Below, piece by piece: positions 34,092-42,135 of a stretch of 64,000 nucleotides of DNA (position 1 is the stretch's first letter; the number at the start of each line of letters is the position of its first letter). The stretch lies in NCBI GenBank assembly GCA_034044135.1, contig CP139021.1:7354001-7418000 (forward strand), in the 5' to 3' direction. Made by a program: the position numbers and the translations under genes. The DNA comes from Flammeovirgaceae bacterium SG7u.111. GTDB lineage: Bacteria > Bacteroidota > Bacteroidia > Cytophagales > Flammeovirgaceae. Below the pieces are notes generated by a model. That model saw only the letters and a program-made list of their open reading frames with translations, was not told the origin of the DNA and did no database searches.

Positions 34092-35171
34092 ATGAAGATG
34101 GACACACCTATAAAAGTAGTGATAGTGGGCTGCGGAAATATGGGCGCTTCACATGCGAGAGCGTACCAGAAAATGGCAGAGTTTGACGTTGTGGGGCTGG
34201 TGAGCAGAAGCCCCAAAAGCAGAGCTGCACTTAGCGGAGAGTTGGGAAATCCCGCTGGGTTCAATAGCCTAGAAGAAGCATTGGAAGCAGCCAAACCAGA
34301 TGCGGTTTCAATCAATACGTACCCCGATACCCATGCAGAGTATGTAAAGAAAAGCCTAAGAGCTGGAGCACATGTTTTTGTGGAAAAGCCTCTTGCCGTC
34401 ACGGTAAAAGAAGCGGAAGAGATAGTGGCTTTGGCAAAGGAGTTAGATAAAAAAATAGTAGTCGGCTATATTTTGCGAGTGCACCCGGCTTGGGAAAAGT
34501 TTATTGAAATAGCTCAAGGTCTAGGTAAGCCATTGGTAATGCGGATGAACCTCAACCAGCAAAGCAGCGCCGATACTTGGTGCACGCACTTAAACCTTAT
34601 GAAATCGATGTCCCCCATAGTGGACTGCGGTGTGCATTATGTAGACGTGATGTGTCTGATGACAGGCTCAAAGCCAGTAAGGGTAAGCGGAATAGGAGCT
34701 AGGCTTACCGAGGAAGTTGCCGATGATATGTATAATTACGGTCAGTTGCAGGTGACGTTTGAAGATGGTTCAGTAGGATGGTACGAAGCTGGCTGGGGAC
34801 CAATGATTAGCGAAACTGCTTATTTTGTGAAAGATGTGATAGGGCCAAAAGGCTGTGTAAGCATAGTGGACAAGTCTGGGGAAAGAGAAGGCGGATCGGA
34901 TGATGTAGATTCACATAGCAAAACCAATACGCTAAAAGTGCATTACTCGGAGCTGGGCGAAGACAGGAAGTTTGTGAAAAAAGATGAGTTTGTAGATACC
35001 ACAGATGAACCCGACCACCAAGGTCTGTGCGACAGAGAGCAAGCGTATTTCTTAAAAGCGATCAAAGAAGATTTGGACCTGACCCAACATTTAGATGATG
35101 CGATCAATAGTTTGAGGATTGTGTTGGCAGCAGATGAGTCGTTCAAAACGGGGAAAACAGTAGAGTTGTAA
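34092..35171 (+). CDS. Gfo/Idh/MocA family NAD(P)-dependent oxidoreductase
   Basis: The product is 359 residues. The N-terminal Rossmann fold has VVIVGCGNMGASHARAYQKM, and the family motif VEKPLAVTVKEAEE (Glu-Lys-Pro, the catalytic Lys) comes near residue 98-110. The C-terminal alpha/beta domain contains DCGVHYVDVMCLMTG, with the conserved His near the active site. These enzymes oxidise or reduce sugars and inositols; the substrate is not shown by sequence. There is no signal peptide, so it is cytoplasmic. A link to the agar locus 7 kb upstream (for example in anhydrogalactose metabolism) is speculation. It is not closely joined to either neighbour. Confidence 0.92.
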   Translation: MKMDTPIKVVIVGCGNMGASHARAYQKMAEFDVVGLVSRSPKSRAALSGELGNPAGFNSLEEALEAAKPDAVSINTYPDTHAEYVKKSLRAGAHVFVEKPLAVTVKEAEEIVALAKELDKKIVVGYILRVHPAWEKFIEIAQGLGKPLVMRMNLNQQSSADTWCTHLNLMKSMSPIVDCGVHYVDVMCLMTGSKPVRVSGIGARLTEEVADDMYNYGQLQVTFEDGSVGWYEAGWGPMISETAYFVKDVIGPKGCVSIVDKSGEREGGSDDVDSHSKTNTLKVHYSELGEDRKFVKKDEFVDTTDEPDHQGLCDREQAYFLKAIKEDLDLTQHLDDAINSLRIVLAADESFKTGKTVEL

Positions 35172-35263
35172 TCAGAGCATGAGAATTGAATAAATTGAGT
35201 TTGGATTTTGATAAGGGGTTAGTTTTTTTACTCCCTAATTCACACTCCAAACTCACGCTTTTC

Positions 35264-35671
35264 CTAATAATCTTCCAAGCTCATCCCTTCTTCTAGCAAT
35301 ATCTCTACTTCTTTTGGTAGGTATGACTTGGCTTGTCCCACTCTGTTGCCTTCCTCAAATTTTCTATCGAGAATATTATATTTAATATGGTTGAGCAAGA
35401 CCTCTTCGTCAAGTGAGGCTTTTTCTTTCGTGTCAAGGTTGTACCAACGTATTTTTTTGAGACAATAGCGCCTCAGCACGGTTTGTCTTTTTACTTCTAC
35501 AAATTCTCCTTGCTTACCTTCCATAAACTCCAAAATCCCTGAGCTTTTCTTTTGTTTGAATACTAGGGTAACGCCAAAGGAAACTCTAAAGTGAATATCT
35601 GTGGCATTGTCGGATAAGTAGACGAATTCTGTGCAATAATTTAAGTCGAGAAGGTTGGTGAGTTCGAACAT
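35264..35671 (-). CDS. Hypothetical protein, 135 residues
   Basis: The start is MFELTNLLDLNYCTEFVYLS and the end EVEILLEEGMSLEDY. It is soluble and acidic at the C-terminus, with a beta-rich first half (DIHFRVSFGVTLVFKQKKSS) and a helical second half. There is no signal peptide and no recognised motif. A -7-like box (CAAAAATA on plus at 35712-35719, TATTTTTG on minus) is upstream. The frame is reliable because its composition is balanced and no competing frame covers it. I do not recognise a family. Confidence 0.65.
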   Translation of the reverse strand: MFELTNLLDLNYCTEFVYLSDNATDIHFRVSFGVTLVFKQKKSSGILEFMEGKQGEFVEVKRQTVLRRYCLKKIRWYNLDTKEKASLDEEVLLNHIKYNILDRKFEEGNRVGQAKSYLPKEVEILLEEGMSLEDY

Positions 35672-35858
35672 AGCTAGAGATTTAACAGCACCAATTTACA
35701 AAGTGCTTGTGCAAAAATAGGATGTGGATAGTGCAGGTAGGGTTACAAGTGTGTTGGGGTTCTGTAAAAGAACAGTTTGAATATACGGCGAATTGTAGGG
35801 AAAGTTTTGAGAGGCTGATAAAAAACACCTTATGGAAAACCTCTTGCTCGTTATTTAG

Positions 35859-36021
35859 TTAAGTAGGTGAACATAAAAAACCATATATTTTGACTGTTTC
35901 TTTTTCCGCTATGCGTCGTTAAAAAATCATTCCGTAGCTGGGCTATGCAAGGATTTTTTGTCTTGCCTAACGAAAAAATAACCGCATCCAAATATACGTT
36001 TACTTATGTCCACCTACTTAA
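35859..36021. repeat. 163-bp gapless palindromic element
   Basis: An imperfect palindrome centred exactly on position 35940. Arms TTAAGTAGGTG (35859-35869) and CACCTACTTAA (36011-36021) match perfectly. Further symmetric blocks are ACATAA/TTATGT, TATATTT (35884-35890)/AAATATA (35990-35996) and AAAAAATC (35921-35928)/GATTTTTT (35952-35959), plus a core hairpin around GTAGCTGGGCTA. All pair at mirror-image positions without gaps. It lies in a 383-base gap between a minus and a plus gene. The size and terminal inverted repeats suggest a MITE- or REP-like repeat or a long structured RNA. No flanking target duplication is obvious. Only one copy is in the window. Confidence 0.7.
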
Positions 36022-36054
36022 AAAGGCGATATCCTTTTTTTGACTCATATTAAT

Positions 36055-36306
36055 ATGCAAAACAAAAAGCTCTTTTGGAGAAATGAACTATTCAGGCTTG
36101 CAGGCTTTATCGTTTTTCTGGTTTGTATTAAAGTTCTCCCCCTCTTTTTTACTTCAAACAACGAAAGCCAATTTTTTGTAAAATATTACAAAGGCAGGTT
36201 GCCTATAAATTTTTCCGTTTTCATCACCATTCTTTACTTAATAAGGGTTGCTTTCCTTTATGGTAAATTTCAGCTCCAACAAAGAAGGGCCCGTAAACCG
36301 AGCTGA
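36055..36306 (+). CDS. Small membrane protein, unknown
   Basis: From the ATG at 36055 (a TTG at 36040 is also in frame) the product is 83 residues, MQNKKLFWRNELFRLAGFIV. It has two hydrophobic segments (LAGFIVFLVCIKVLPLFF and FSVFITILYLIRVAFLYG) and a basic tail QQRRARKPS, so it should be an inner-membrane protein with two helices. It begins 33 bases after the palindromic element, which may carry or influence its promoter. No family is recognised and the gene could be spurious. Confidence 0.5.
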   Translation: MQNKKLFWRNELFRLAGFIVFLVCIKVLPLFFTSNNESQFFVKYYKGRLPINFSVFITILYLIRVAFLYGKFQLQQRRARKPS

Positions 36307-36466
36307 TTTTAGGCTATTATGCCACCTATATAGCTTTCAGCTTGCCTTTGGTTGGTAGGCATATACGCTTGTTCATCGGGAAATATTCCCGTTCAAAGTA
36401 ACAAGATTTTTTTCTATGCTTTTCGCCCCCATCTTAGTCTCATAAGAAACCAAATCCACTAAGATT

Positions 36467-36802
36467 ATGAAAGGTATGAAATCAGTTATAGTTTTTTTCT
36501 TCGGATTGTTTTTATCGTTTGGAGCATTGGCAAATAGCGGAGAGGGAGACCCGGAGAAGGACTCGGGAAAAAGCACAAAGCAAAGCCTCGAGCTAGCCCA
36601 GGCTGAGGCTGAAAAAGAAGCTATGCAGGAAATTATCCGAATGGGCGTGCCTGATGATTTTAAAACGATAACTCCTAAAAGATCAACAGCCTCCACATAC
36701 GATTTGCAAAATTTAGCTGATAAAGAAACCCTAAAGGCTGATTTCATTCCATCTACAGCACCAAGCTACGGCGTAGGGCTGACCATTCCGCTAAAAAAAT
36801 AA
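36467..36802 (+). CDS. Small secreted protein, unknown
   Basis: The product is 111 residues, MKGMKSVIVFFFGLFLSFGA with cleavage likely at ALA-NS (a start at the second Met, 36476, is equally possible). The mature part is charged and helical (SLELAQAEAEKEAMQEII), then QNLADKETLKADFIP and the end YGVGLTIPLKK. It is probably periplasmic. No family is recognised. It stands alone on the plus strand before the monooxygenase. Confidence 0.65.
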   Translation: MKGMKSVIVFFFGLFLSFGALANSGEGDPEKDSGKSTKQSLELAQAEAEKEAMQEIIRMGVPDDFKTITPKRSTASTYDLQNLADKETLKADFIPSTAPSYGVGLTIPLKK

Positions 36803-36949
36803 AGATATATGTTAACCAGAGCCCAACACAGGAGCGGCATTTTACCAGAGATGTACAAGTTCCTGTTTGGGTCATCTATTGATTAACGCGTCAGTACATA
36901 AAAAAAACAAGGATTTGGTTTCATGATTAGTTTAGATTTAACACTATGG

Positions 36950-36984
36950 AAAATCTCAGGTATTTTACCTGGGATTTTTTTTGT
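36950..36984 (+). terminator. Terminator-like hairpin just before the FAD monooxygenase start
   Basis: AAATC-t-CAGGTA and TACCTG-g-GATTT (36951-36976) form an 11-bp stem with one mismatch and a 3-nt loop, followed by eight T. It lies 29 bases before the monooxygenase ATG and 148 bases after the previous stop, so it may terminate the upstream gene or attenuate the downstream one. Confidence 0.65.
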
Positions 36985-37012
36985 TCAGGGCATTCAGGCT
37001 ATCTTGTGACCA

Positions 37013-38485
37013 ATGGAAGTTACAGATTTCGATGTAGGAATAATTGGGTACGGACCAGTAGGAATGACGGCTGCCTGCCTTTTGGCAAAACAGGGCCACA
37101 GCGTAGTAGTTATCGAAAAAAGAAAGGAACTTTTGCAGCTTCCTAGGGCTATTCATTTTGATGCAGAAACCTTGCGGATATGGCAAAAACTGGGCTTGCA
37201 TACTGCTTTGCTTAAGAATACCATGCCCACCGAAGGCTTGAAAATAGAAGATAAACATGGGCGGCTTTTGCTTCAAGGCGTAAACAAAACTGACTGTGGG
37301 TTTCCTCCCAACCTCATGTTTTACCAGCCTGATTTGGAAAACCTGTTAGATGAAAAAGTAAAGTCATTTGCTGAAATTGAGCTTAGAAAAGGCTGTGGAT
37401 ATGTGTCCCATTGGCAAGGGGATGAATGGGTTCGGTTGTATGTAAAAAGTAACAATAAAGAAGAACAGCTAAAAGTCAAGTATCTCCTTGGTTGCGATGG
37501 GGCAAATAGCTCGGTCAGAAAAGAAGAAGGGTTTGGGCTAAAAAAGCTGCCTTACTCGGGGCACTCCCTCAAAATCGACCTGTTTCTTAAAGAGGAAGAG
37601 AAACAAAGAAAAGCTGATTTCCCAAAGGCGGTTGTAAAAACGGCGAATCCTGCTGGGCCTAAGGTGTTCATTCCTGGTTTTGGGCGGCACTTGCGCTGGG
37701 AGTTTATTATCTCAAAAAAAAGATTGAAGCAGAAAAGCGAAGGTTATTTTTTAGAAAATAAAACTGTTTTTGAAAAGCTTTCGCCTTTTATTGCCCCAAC
37801 ATTGATTGAGTTGAAACATGTGGCTATCTATCATTTTCGCTCTGCCGTAGCCAAAAAATGGTGGGAAAATAGGGTGATGATAGCTGGGGATGCTGCTCAC
37901 CAAATGCCTCCGTTTATAGGGCAAGGCATGTGTTCGGGGATTAGGGATGTTGATAACTTAATTTGGAAAACCTCGTTTTTGCTCAAAAAACAAAGTTTTA
38001 AAGACTTGTTAACAAGTTATCAACATGAGAGATATCCACATGTGAATAAGTTGATTTGGCTTACCATCCTCACTGGGTTGCTGTTTTCAAGCCCACTAGC
38101 TTTTGTGCTTTTCTTGTTGAGTGAAATCCCTTTAGTTTCAGGCTTTCTTAAGAAATTACTATTCCCGGAAGAAAAACTAACTGCTGGATTGCTTGGCAAG
38201 CATAAATTGAGGGGAAGGTTGTTTCCACAGGTAAATGGCTCCGATGAGTTGCTAGGGGATGATTTTGCGCTCATCTCTTTGGGGAAAATAAGCGAAGATG
38301 AGAGAAGGGTTTTGAAAACTTCTTTTCCGCTAAAGTTTGTTGTGGCTCCTGAAGGGGAAATTGCTGCATGGATGCGGAGGTATGAGATTGAAGTAGTCAT
38401 TGTCCGGCCAGATAGGTATATTTTTGATGCGGGAAATAGACAAGAATTGAGGCAATTGTTTAACAGGCTGACTTTGCTGGTTTAG
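37013..38485 (+). CDS. FAD-dependent aromatic-type monooxygenase (MhpA/PHBH superfamily)
   Basis: The product is 490 residues. The N-terminal FAD-binding fingerprint is FDVGIIGYGPVGMTAACLLA followed by an acidic/basic VVVIEKRKEL. The DG motif is LLGCDGANSSVRK and the GD motif RVMIAGDAAHQMPPFIGQGM. After this there is a C-terminal extension (about 365-490) with a hydrophobic stretch. The layout matches the class A flavin hydroxylases such as 3-(3-hydroxyphenyl)propionate hydroxylase (MhpA), which use NAD(P)H and oxygen; the actual substrate is unknown. A GC(A/S)GIRD region (CSGIRDVDNLIWK) is also typical. No pathway partners are nearby. Confidence 0.88.
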   Translation: MEVTDFDVGIIGYGPVGMTAACLLAKQGHSVVVIEKRKELLQLPRAIHFDAETLRIWQKLGLHTALLKNTMPTEGLKIEDKHGRLLLQGVNKTDCGFPPNLMFYQPDLENLLDEKVKSFAEIELRKGCGYVSHWQGDEWVRLYVKSNNKEEQLKVKYLLGCDGANSSVRKEEGFGLKKLPYSGHSLKIDLFLKEEEKQRKADFPKAVVKTANPAGPKVFIPGFGRHLRWEFIISKKRLKQKSEGYFLENKTVFEKLSPFIAPTLIELKHVAIYHFRSAVAKKWWENRVMIAGDAAHQMPPFIGQGMCSGIRDVDNLIWKTSFLLKKQSFKDLLTSYQHERYPHVNKLIWLTILTGLLFSSPLAFVLFLLSEIPLVSGFLKKLLFPEEKLTAGLLGKHKLRGRLFPQVNGSDELLGDDFALISLGKISEDERRVLKTSFPLKFVVAPEGEIAAWMRRYEIEVVIVRPDRYIFDAGNRQELRQLFNRLTLLV

Positions 38486-38577
38486 AAACTGCTTTGGTTA
38501 CATATTTGCGAGAAGTCATGGGAAAAACAAGAGTTACTTCTCATTTCAGGTTATTACTTTAATAAGTACGGGAGTTT

Positions 38578-39324
38578 ATGTTACGAGGGAAACAATCTAT
38601 AATTCAATTGATCTTTTTGTTTTGGGGTATTACCAGTGTTATGGCTTCGGGTATAAAAAGCGATTCCACGGAAAAGTATTTTCGTTCTCCTATGCTGCTC
38701 AAGCCCCAAGCGACTCCTGTTTATAATAACCTTTACCGCTCTCGCCATCAAGATTACGATTTTCGCTACATAGAATTAGGTGGTGGAATTGCGGTTTGGC
38801 AAACATCCCACGAGCCTAAGATGGAAAACCAAAATATGGCGCTTCATTTCTATGGGGAATACGGAGATTTGCAAAAGCCTTTGAGCTATGTGGTGGGTGC
38901 AAATGTCAAGTCGACCTATCTCCAAGAAAACTTTCAGCTTGCGCCAAACTATTATTTTGCCCACTTAAAATACTCACCAACTCGTATGTATTATGGCTGG
39001 CCGGTTTGGTTCAACCTTTACGGCATAGCCGGTCTTTCGGCTTGGAACGCAAAGCTCAATTATGTAGGCAGGGATTTTAATAATTATGATGCCGGACGTG
39101 AAAACAAATGGGGGGCGGGTTTTGTAACTGGAGTTGGAGCAACTTTTGAGTTTTTGAGCCTTACGCTTAGCGGGCAGTTTTCCTATTTTTATGGTAAAGG
39201 GCAGTATGAAGGAGGCGGTTTTGAACCGCAAGATGTGTACACCGGATCTGCCCAGTTTAATATCCTTTTGGGCTACCGGTTTTGGCTTGGCGAGTCGTTG
39301 TGGAAGTGCCCTACTTACAAATAG
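38578..39324 (+). CDS. Predicted outer-membrane or periplasmic protein
   Basis: The product is 248 residues with a signal peptide (MLRGKQSIIQLIFLFWGITS to VMAS). The mature part is rich in aromatic residues with alternating strands (RYIELGGGIAVWQT, MALHFYGEYGDL, YYFAHLKYSPTRMYYGWPVW, TLSGQFSYFYGKG, FNILLGYRFWL), which suggests a beta barrel. It ends in WKCPTYK, not in the usual terminal Phe, so the barrel call is moderate. It begins 93 bases after the monooxygenase. The function is unknown. Confidence 0.7.
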   Translation: MLRGKQSIIQLIFLFWGITSVMASGIKSDSTEKYFRSPMLLKPQATPVYNNLYRSRHQDYDFRYIELGGGIAVWQTSHEPKMENQNMALHFYGEYGDLQKPLSYVVGANVKSTYLQENFQLAPNYYFAHLKYSPTRMYYGWPVWFNLYGIAGLSAWNAKLNYVGRDFNNYDAGRENKWGAGFVTGVGATFEFLSLTLSGQFSYFYGKGQYEGGGFEPQDVYTGSAQFNILLGYRFWLGESLWKCPTYK

Positions 39325-39628
39325 GCTGATTTTTTCACATACTTATTTCCCCATTCCTGTAATTTCTGAGCCGTTTCTGCTAAGTATACTTTGATCCCAA
39401 CGGCTTTTTGGTTACTTTTTTCTTATTGACTCAAACTACTCTTTGCTCTACACATGATCATCCCCTTGGTTAGCTTCCGCTTTTGAATGTGTAAAAGCGT
39501 ACCCTGCTTAACCTAATGACACACATTTCTTCTTTCAACTACTGCAAAGTTGAATAACTACCCGCTTGCTTCTGATCTAATGGCAAGCAACCTACTACTT
39601 ATTTCCTAACATAAACCTAGTGTCAGTT
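39325..39628. other. Intergenic region without visible genes
   Basis: These 304 bases hold no convincing frame or strong hairpin. The downstream gene's promoter is presumably here, but no clear TAnnTTTG box at good distance is seen. Confidence 0.4.
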
Positions 39629-41113
39629 ATGAAGAATAACCTACTTCGGCACTTATTGAGCGTAGCTTTGCTATGCCTGATAAGTTCTACGCTATTTGCC
39701 CAGCTTTTTATTAAAAACAATTTTGAATTGGAAATTGCCCACGCCGGCGATAATTACCGGGTTCTTCCTTTGAGCTCGGGAAATATCTTTTTGTTGTTCC
39801 AAGAAAATAAGGGAAGCGGTGCGAATATCCGCTCCGTTCTGCTAGATGACAGACTGCGGCTTAAGTGGGAGAAAGATACCCCTCTGGGGGCTAAAGGAGG
39901 GTTGATTGGGCTTACGGAAGATCTTGGTTTTGGTTATGCGCTTTTTCGAGGTACAGATAGCCAGTATATTTTGTTGAAAATCGACTTGGAAAAAGGAGAG
40001 GTTGAGAAGAGCATTTGCCCAAATGACCACGATATGGATATTTCCCACTTTGAGGTGGTAAATGGAAATGTATTGGCGGGTGGCGAGCTTGATGGAAAAG
40101 CTTTTGCTCTGAAATACCGCCCGGGGTCGGGTAAGTTGCCTACTATTTTGTTTCATAATTTGTATGAAAAATCAGAGTTGCGTAGCATCAACGTAGACCG
40201 TAAAGTTGGAGTAGTTAATTTTTTTCTCACTTCTCCCATGCGTTCTGCGGAACAGGTTTTTTACTTCAATACTTTTGATCTAAAAGGGAACTCTCTAGAG
40301 CGTTACAAACTAGATATGGGTACTGATTTCCGTTTGCTTACGTACCAAGTAGGAATTGTGGAGCAAGATGAATTTGTGGTAATTGGCAACTATGGAGTGA
40401 AGAAGGTGTACGAAGATAACTCACATGGAGTGTATAGTGCCCATATTGGTAAAAGGATGGTAAAGGCAACTCGGTACTATGATTTTGGTAGGCTAAAAAG
40501 TTATTTTAGTTTTTTGGAGGATAAGAAAAAAGAGAGGGTACTAAGGAAAATAGCTGTAAGCAGGAAAAAGAAAAAGCCTTTCAAGTCACCTTATGTTTTG
40601 GAAGCTAGGCCGCTTAGCTATGGTGAACAGCAATTTATATTTACGGCGAGTACCCACAAGTATTTCCCACATCCTGCTAGGGCTACTTATACTTATCTGA
40701 GTAGTTTTTCTTGTGGTTTTGATAAAAAAGGGAGGCTTGTGTGGGACAAAGCAATTCCTTATAAAGGCAGGGCAATGGTCACCCCTCAGCCTTTTGAGCT
40801 AACAGCTGCAGGCTTAGCAGAAGGGAGGGTGGCTGTTTTGCAAAAGCTAGATGGTGTAATGAGGTATAATTTCACCGCTAAAAAAGAATATGATCCGAAG
40901 ATACAGATAGCTCTTTGGCCATCAGAGAAAAGGGACGATATTGATGAATATGTGATGGCAGAGGAATTAGTCCATCTTTTTGCAGGAAAGTTTTTGCGTT
41001 ATGCTATTTGTGAAAAAGTAGACAGAAAAAATCCGGCAAAAAGCCGGATTGTATTTTCAGTCTCATCCATAGAAGCGGAAAACAATGGGTTTACCGCTGA
41101 TAAAAAATTGTGA
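39629..41113 (+). CDS. Secreted protein of unknown function, 494 residues
   Basis: I use the ATG at 39629 (MKNNLLRHLLSVALLCLISS) rather than the in-frame GTG at 39620. The signal peptide ends near LFAQ. The mature part repeats a strand-turn pattern (GNIFLLFQENKGSG, LRLKWEKDTPLG, GNVLAGGELDGKAFALKYRP, DEFVVIGNYGVKKVY) that suggests a beta propeller, but no canonical repeat motif is clear. It is likely periplasmic or surface exposed. Its last codons contain a terminator hairpin oriented for the convergent tatC transcript. I do not recognise a family. Confidence 0.75.
   Translation: MKNNLLRHLLSVALLCLISSTLFAQLFIKNNFELEIAHAGDNYRVLPLSSGNIFLLFQENKGSGANIRSVLLDDRLRLKWEKDTPLGAKGGLIGLTEDLGFGYALFRGTDSQYILLKIDLEKGEVEKSICPNDHDMDISHFEVVNGNVLAGGELDGKAFALKYRPGSGKLPTILFHNLYEKSELRSINVDRKVGVVNFFLTSPMRSAEQVFYFNTFDLKGNSLERYKLDMGTDFRLLTYQVGIVEQDEFVVIGNYGVKKVYEDNSHGVYSAHIGKRMVKATRYYDFGRLKSYFSFLEDKKKERVLRKIAVSRKKKKPFKSPYVLEARPLSYGEQQFIFTASTHKYFPHPARATYTYLSSFSCGFDKKGRLVWDKAIPYKGRAMVTPQPFELTAAGLAEGRVAVLQKLDGVMRYNFTAKKEYDPKIQIALWPSEKRDDIDEYVMAEELVHLFAGKFLRYAICEKVDRKNPAKSRIVFSVSSIEAENNGFTADKKL
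41026..41050 (-). terminator. Intragenic terminator for the convergent glyA-tatC transcript
   Basis: AATCCGGC (41030-41037), loop of five A, GCCGGATT (41043-41050). On the minus strand the stem is followed by six T, the classic arrangement. It sits inside the 3' end of the plus-strand gene ending at 41113 and about 140 bases past the tatC stop. Confidence 0.7.
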
Positions 41114-41133
41114 GCTATTTTAAATGCTCATTT

Positions 41134-41178
41134 CGGCATGTCCAGTTTCATGACAGAGGTTCTGGCATGCCGATTTTT
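41134..41178 (+). terminator. Terminator after the 494-residue secreted protein gene
   Basis: CGGCATG-t-CCAG pairs with CTGG-CATGCCG (41162-41172), an 11-bp stem with one bulge and a 16-nt loop, followed by ATTTTT on the plus strand. Confidence 0.65.
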
Positions 41179-41190
41179 CACCTTTCCCTA

Positions 41191-42105
41191 TTAATCCTCA
41201 TCCTCCTCAAAGTCTCCATAAGGATATATATCGTCTGACGGTGGTTTTATCTTCGGAACTTCGTCCTCGTATTTCTCCTCATCAGTTTCTTCTTCCTCGT
41301 CTAGCATATCTAGCCCATCTTTCTTAATTACCCAAGCAGAAATAAGAATACCTGCTTCGTAGAGCATGAAAATAGGGAAAGATACAAATATTTGCGTAAT
41401 AGGATCTGGCGGGGTGATAATGGCACTTACTACCAATATAATTACCGCAGCATGTTTCCTGTACTGCTTCAAGAATTTAGGAGTAACCAGTCCCGCTTTT
41501 GACAAGAAAAATATCACGATAGGAAGCTGGAACATAACCCCGCAGGCCAAAACAATCATTACCAACGTCTGTACATATGAACTCAAATCAATCTCATTGA
41601 GAATGGATGGATCCACTTGGTAGTTAGAAAGGAAGTTGATGGCTAGCGGAGAAACGATAAAGTAGCCAAATAGGATACCCGTAGTAAAAAGAAGGGAGAC
41701 GAAAAACGTAGCCCCTCTCGATACTTTTTGTTCTGTTTCATACAAACCAGGTTTTACAAATCGCCACATTTCCCAAAAAGCGTAGGGAAATGCACATACA
41801 AGACCAATAACAAATGAAGCCAAGATATGCATGGTGAACTGGCCTGTCAGCGTTCTGTTTTGCACTTCAAAAGGAAGATAGTCGATGCATAAGGCATCAG
41901 TTCCTATGTAGTCAGAAAACTTACACATCATTCTGTATGTCCAGAAAGTTGTTTTGGAAGGCCCTAAAATTAGAGTTTCAAAAACAAATGATTTAGCTAA
42001 AAAAGCTGCGATAGCAAAAACGGCAATAGACGCTACCGCTCGCATTAGATGCCACCTCAATTCTTCGAGATGGTCTAAAAATGACATTTCTTGTTCTTCT
42101 GGCAT
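41191..42105 (-). CDS. tatC: Sec-independent protein translocase TatC
   Basis: The product is 304 residues. It has the TatC opening MSFLDHLEELRWHLMRAVAS and about six helices, with the conserved loop FAFPYAFWEMWRFVKPGLYE-like sequence (here CAFPYAFWEMWRFVKPGLYE) and later FQLPIVIFFLSKAGLV. It also has a first periplasmic loop with an insert (about residues 45-95), a Bacteroidota feature. TatC recognises twin-arginine signals and forms the core of the Tat complex in the inner membrane. The C-terminal tail is strongly acidic (DEEEETDEEKYEDE). It lies 30 bases downstream of glyA, so the two are probably co-transcribed. No tatA or tatB is nearby. Confidence 0.95.
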   Translation of the reverse strand: MPEEQEMSFLDHLEELRWHLMRAVASIAVFAIAAFLAKSFVFETLILGPSKTTFWTYRMMCKFSDYIGTDALCIDYLPFEVQNRTLTGQFTMHILASFVIGLVCAFPYAFWEMWRFVKPGLYETEQKVSRGATFFVSLLFTTGILFGYFIVSPLAINFLSNYQVDPSILNEIDLSSYVQTLVMIVLACGVMFQLPIVIFFLSKAGLVTPKFLKQYRKHAAVIILVVSAIITPPDPITQIFVSFPIFMLYEAGILISAWVIKKDGLDMLDEEEETDEEKYEDEVPKIKPPSDDIYPYGDFEEDED

Positions 42106-42135
42106 CAGAATTCTGCTGGTTTTCGTATTTGTGTA

